Shown here piece by piece: positions 58,847-64,000 of a stretch of 64,000 bases of DNA; position 1 is the first letter of the stretch, and every line of letters begins with the position of its first letter. The translations under genes and the position numbers were made by a program. The stretch comes from Carallia brachiata (Eukaryota; Streptophyta; Magnoliopsida; Malpighiales; Rhizophoraceae). The notes beneath the pieces were generated by a model. The model was not told the DNA's origin and made no database searches. It was given only the letters and a program-made list of their open reading frames with translations. Location of the stretch: contig JADCRB010000114.1 of NCBI GenBank assembly GCA_021464245.1, positions 4,093,265-4,157,264 of the forward strand. The letters run 5' to 3'.

Positions 58847-61800
58847 TTATCTTTTCAATAGCTTTAGGACATCTCCCACCAGATGTAATGACCCAGTGAC
58901 GAGAACCTGTAATTCGACAACAAGAACAGTAGAGCCCTGGTTAGCACAACTGGAACCAAGACTCCCTCATTCCCCCCCCCCCTCCTCGAAATACACCTTG
59001 AGGGCCCGAGGGGGGTCGTTGTCTAAGGTGGGGGGAGAAGATAGAACACATCGTGCGATGCTCTTCTAAAGAGTCCTCCGCAGTATTTAACTCGCAGAGA
59101 TGAGTTATATACTTGTTATGTATTCAAATCAATTTGATTACAAAATTATAGCTCATTTAGGATATTTAAGAAACTTAGTTGTTCCCAAAAGAGTTAAAGA
59201 ATCTATTTTCCCGTACAATGCTTCCAGAACATCCGGACCATGTCAAAAATGAACAAGATAAAAAGTTTATTAGTCCTGCAATTTACTAATCAGCCTCCGT
59301 CACGGCATTGATATCTTGATCTCATTTATGTTCAGCTATGCATCCACAAGAACATGAACATGTTAAGTATTTCTTACCTGAACTCTGAGGGAAGGGTTTT
59401 CTCTAACACAATCTCTCAACCATTTTATTGTCAGTGGCAGTGAAGGAAACACAGTGCTGCAAGCAAAATGTCTGTCTGTGGGTTTGCAATGAGAAGCATC
59501 CTCGTAAAGAAATTCATAGGGCGGTAGGGCATCGGTACCGTCCATCTTGGCACTCTTGTCCAGTAGAGAATCTAATTCTGAAAGCAACGAAATAATTGTT
59601 AGCTCCAACCTTTCGGCCAACAATATTAAGATGCACAAATTGCTCAAGGCATTGACAACAAAAGAGGTTCCTAGTAAGTTAATAGCTTTTCACTATAGCA
59701 TAAATGAATTGGCCATAAAGAGGAAGCTCATGCACAAGAATGTTGAAACAGCTAAAATTACATCTATTACACGTATGAATTAGCCCTCCAAGGTTGCAGC
59801 GCAACAGCACATGACAGTACTACGGTTAGCCACATAAGCTTTCAAAAACTATCGTCTTTTGTCTTTTAAAAGTTCCTATGGCACATGCACATATAATCAA
59901 TGTGAGACTGAGTGTGCACGGAAAGAGAGCAAGAGAGAGAGAGAGAGAGAGAGAGACTAGAAGGCTACTCGGGCACTCAGCATTGACAGCATCATATTAT
60001 GGCAAATTACATAACATAGTCACTTGAAGAGTTCATATTGGAAACAGTAAGTAAATCAAGATATTTTAGGATTTCAGGATATAAAATTCAACAACGAAAA
60101 TATTGTACCTATCCCATGGATGATCTTTTCCCAAAATCTCTGCAAGCTAAACTGCCACGATAAATCCTTGTATGAGGTACTTGAAGGAATGATTGAGGAA
60201 TTGGAAGTAACCTTGTTATATGTTGACATACTTGGGACAAAAATGGCCTTAGAGAAGTAAGTACCTAAAAACCAAAGTTAAAAATCCTCAGTGTCAGTTC
60301 TACGCAGATAGATGGAAACCAGTAGCAAGGGCAAAAAAAGGTAAAGTTGCATTCCTAATATCATTCCTGAGCAAGTATAATTATTCCAATGCATCCTCAT
60401 TAAACAAGTTTATCTCCATCCATCTTGACAGTTTTGACCGAAACTATCAAAATCCCACTTGCGAAAGGCAACTCTAATTTCTCATTTTTGTTGGGTAACG
60501 TATAGACGTACACCACAATAAAGCCCCATGTTATTGGACCTTAACATGAATACCAAATTCCCGTTCTTTATAACTCTTCTCGTTCTTCGATACACAAAAG
60601 ATAGAATTGCTAGATGAACTAATGAACTGCTACTGAGCAGAACATGAAAAAGAATTAATTTCTGTGACTGCTTGGCTGCTATGCAATTAGCAGATTCAGC
60701 ACAACACAATCACTACCAAAACAGAATTACCAAAAGTTTGAAGGCTGCAAGGATGCAACTGCTAAGGCAAGATAAGGAGGATGTCAATTGAATAGGCACA
60801 AGAAAAAAGACAAGCAGGATAGAAGGAAAAATGAGGAACTGATCCATTAGCAACAAAGCGATTTACTAACTAGTATCATTATCAAGTCCTTAATCGCACA
60901 ATGTCAATCAATGAATTAAACCTCAATATTTTCATTTCATGCTACTGGAAGGTTCTGTTGAGAGAGAGAGGAAGAGGATTGCCCTTTGAAATGCGAAATA
61001 CAAATATAATTAGCTCTTGGATGAAAGAGTTTCAAAGCAGAAGTACCTGAGGAAGCACATGAACTAACCAGCCGTGGAAGTAAAATTTGGGGATCTCTGA
61101 CCTCCATGCAGTTAAATAAAAGAATCTAAACCATAAAAATATGGATAAGTGAGAAGCTAATGATTCGAATCTGACTAGGTATAAACAGTATGTGAAACAA
61201 CCACAAAGAAAATGTCTCTAATCAAGTCTCAAACAGAATCTCAGTGATAAGTTGGAATTTTCACCTTCTTTGATATTTTGTTTGATTCATTAACACTGCC
61301 CCACTCACGATTGTTGTAACCATTCACCCAAACTTCCTTTCCCTTTTCAATATCATAGGCAGAAGGTGACAAAATAGCTAGCGATTTGTTTTCTGTTTTA
61401 GTTGCACTACAGAACCATTTGGCACAAACCTCCATGCTCTCTGGACTGTGAGCTCCATCCAGGTAGAAAATCAGGTCCCCAGAAGAATTCTCAGCTAAAT
61501 CTGATGAAATGCAGGAATTTGACGAAGAATCACAAAAAATTTGGGCCCTCCCAGAAAGACGTGCTGTTGAGAGACCCCTACGAAATGCCTCTGGTAAATT
61601 AGCTTCCCAGTTATTCTGTTTAACATTCCACAGCTGACCAGTCAATAAATTGTGATATAGCCCCAGATGCAGACACAAGAAGATAACCATTACTATGATA
61701 TCCTTGAATGTAGGAACTAACAAAATAACCAATGAAAAAAGCTTGAGAGAGAGAACCACCCAATGCATAACTTTCTGCCAAATACATGAACAGACTGGAC

Positions 61801-63449
61801 TGTCACTACTAGGATACTCCAAGAAAAAAAAAAAACAACTTATGGGAGAGTAAAGATGTGAACTGCATGCAATTTGTCTAATTGAACCAATACTAGTACA
61901 CAAGCTTCTAAGACTTTGTGCAGATGTGCTGAAAAAAATAAACAAACATCAAGCAATATGTATATTTTTAGTATAATTAGAAAAGTACAAAGTTCACCAC
62001 ATGTCAAAGACCAGAAGCAGCCAGATGGTAGATAACATACAGTTTACTGAAACATAAAATGTCATGAAAGTAAATTGAACTGACATCTTGGAATAGTTTG
62101 TTCCAATTTCCTGTTCTCTGAAGCCAACATTTACAAAGAGTAACAGCGAGACCGGCATTGGTGAACTGATGGTCGCCAGACAAGCTTAGCGTAAGCCCAT
62201 CCAACTTGTTATGTTCAAGCACTGCAACTACTTTCAAGGGGACCTGCATTATAATAGGTCAATCAACACTTCAAATCATTACTCTCTCTGTTAAAGCCAC
62301 TTCAAGTATTAATGTGCACTTCACGTAAGCTTTTGAAGCTTCGGGAATTGGTCTTAGAAAAATGCCAAGTTGATAGTGGATATTATATTCTTAAGAACAT
62401 GGCACGTTTAGATAAAGACAATTCACTAATGAGCAAATGTTTCTTATAACAATTATTCTGTAGGAGACCCTGCTACAGGTCATTCTCAGATGGTACACAA
62501 ATATATCAAGACTGATAGCCAACAATTAAAATGAAAAAGGGATGGGAATGGCTCTAAAAATTCGAGTCACAAGGTAATATCTGGCTAACAGCATGATAAA
62601 TGCTAGATTATGTTTAGATAACTTTCATCAACAAACATTTCACAAAGCACGATGTCAAATGTTACTGATGACATTAAACTTTGGCCTACAATTACCTTCA
62701 GTTCATCAGCCTTCTCCTGAAGAACATCCATTGCTTCAACATGTTGGGATACGGTAAATGCAGGAATTTGAGGCTTCAGGAGCATGGAAGACATCAACCC
62801 AATTCAGAAAATACTTGAAAAAGAATAATGCCAATTAGAGCATCAAAACAGAAATGTTGCTATAAATAATTAATGTCAAAGAAAATCACAGTTTGTGATA
62901 ATTAACTGCTAATATATGAGATTGGCATTATACCTTGAAAATTCCAGCCTTGTGCGATGCAATCTCTCCAAGAGTATTTCCTGCACAGTAGCATGGCAAT
63001 ATGAAACTAAGCTGCAATCACCTCTGACTTTAGATGCACGCAAATAGTGGAAATTTTGAAGAAGTAAATTTTTGCAACTGCAATAAAGTCAAATTCATCT
63101 ATTAAAACCTAACTTTGTATTTAGAGTAAGATTGGATAGACAAATAAAGAAGGAAAACTTGTTGAGATGGATAAGATTTCACTAAATGGCGCACCCAATA
63201 TCTCCGTATGATCCATTCCCAAGGAAGTAATGCCACAGACAACAGGCTCCTTAATCTGCAAGGTTTTGTGAAAAAAATTCCATCAACAAAATTCCTTTTA
63301 CAAAGTCTTTTGCATTCTGTTGCATAGCAAAGCACCATTAAGATTGCAAAATGCTTCTATTAGTGAGGACTAATTCAAAGATAAGGCGCATACCACATTC
63401 GTTGAATCCTTTTCCCTCCAAGCCCCACTTCAATGATAGCAACATCCAC
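58847..63449 (-). CDS. FPGS: Folylpolyglutamate synthase (C-terminal part; continues beyond window)
   Basis: This ligase adds glutamates to tetrahydrofolate using ATP, in plastid, mitochondrion or cytosol depending on isoform. Visible exons in coding order: 63394-63449, 63195-63255, 62934-62980, 62696-62773, 62086-62243, 61265-61615, 61047-61125, 60109-60264, 59378-59577, 58847-58906 (stop TAA 58847-58849). Signatures are [65 protein letters not shown], the Mur-ligase-like [14 protein letters not shown], and [13 protein letters not shown]. The P-loop and N-terminus lie past 64000. I see no FPGS exon in 63450-64000, only a (GA)n at 63549-63571. One base appears missing in the first visible exon near 63411 (GGK then DSTNV out of frame). 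Confidence 0.92.
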
Positions 63450-64000
63450 CTGTAGCAAGAGGAAAAAACTGCATCATTAATTCAAACGAAGAAGCAACAA
63501 ATTGTTTTTGCCAGAGTTCAAACATAAAAAATGCATGCATGTATACAAGAGAGAGAGAGAGAGAGAGAGAGTAAAAACATGTGAAATACAAGAACAATAC
63601 ATGGTTAAGATACCAAACAAAAAATGGAGGTTTATGCCAATGACGAGATCCAATCCATCTGCGTGGGACATGCATGGCTCAGTCGCTCCAGAGGTCTTAA
63701 TAGAAAATATGGGTACCATATCTATAGCCAATATTTAGCAATTACAACAGCTGCATTAGCATTTAATGATCAGGGTCCATTGTAGAATAATATTCAGGTA
63801 ATATCTAACTTTAACATTCGTCTTTGCAAATTAATTCAGGAGAAAGGCCCCTCGAGTAAAAACCAATTAGAATTCAGCATCAGGAATCTGGAAGACACCA
63901 CATTCATGTTATAAGATAATCAATATTATCTCATCAGCATCTTCCAAAAGAGACAACTCTACTGTCATTTTGAGGTCTTACTCACTAGTCACACTGATAT

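Overview
This is a stretch of nuclear DNA from a flowering plant, almost certainly a eudicot. The evidence is AT-rich intergenic DNA, GT-AG split genes with plant-type proteins (a PR-2 type beta-1,3-glucanase, an AP endonuclease with a SAP domain, plant-type FPGS), and typical plant transposons (gag-bearing LTR element, PIF/Harbinger, LINE fragments, MITEs). Nothing visible fixes the species.

Left third (1-15.04 kb): no host gene was recognised. It is dominated by a young non-autonomous LTR retrotransposon (3415-11096). Its near-identical LTRs flank a Gag gene, an internal 1.4 kb tandem duplication with an N at the junction, a 44-bp array that repeats a TATA box, and an intronless 203-aa ORF. 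That ORF encodes a WUSCHEL-type (WOX) homeodomain protein with a WUS-box-like motif and an EAR-like C-terminus. No protease, reverse transcriptase or integrase is present. A Helitron-like 3' end lies at about 15.0 kb.

Middle (15.06-34.55 kb): a tandem segmental duplication of a roughly 6.6 kb unit, each copy carrying one GH17 beta-1,3-glucanase gene. Copy A (19261-20738) keeps both catalytic glutamate motifs but is frameshifted. Copy B (25584-27078) is an intact 349-aa ORF but has lost both catalytic glutamates (VGNE to VGNS, SESGWP to SDSGWP). After the duplication each copy received its own insertions. Copy A has a LINE 3' fragment and a 608-bp TIR element. Copy B has a LINE RNase H fragment with a 17-bp target-site duplication, a small MITE, and a 5.6 kb degenerate PIF/Harbinger element that splits the copy.

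Right half (34.7-64 kb): a gene-dense block of conserved housekeeping genes. In order they are a PRP4/LACHESIS WD40 splicing factor (+), dolichyl-phosphate GlcNAc-1-P transferase GPT/ALG7 (-), AP endonuclease ARP (-), a DXD glycosyltransferase-like protein (-) and the 3' part of folylpolyglutamate synthase (-). I built the exon models by hand from splice sites and protein continuity. LIS, ARP and FPGS each contain one or two single-base frame breaks, mostly in homopolymers or microsatellites, which looks more like assembly error than gene death. The LIS-GPT-ARP order resembles the Arabidopsis chromosome 2 neighbourhood as I recall it.
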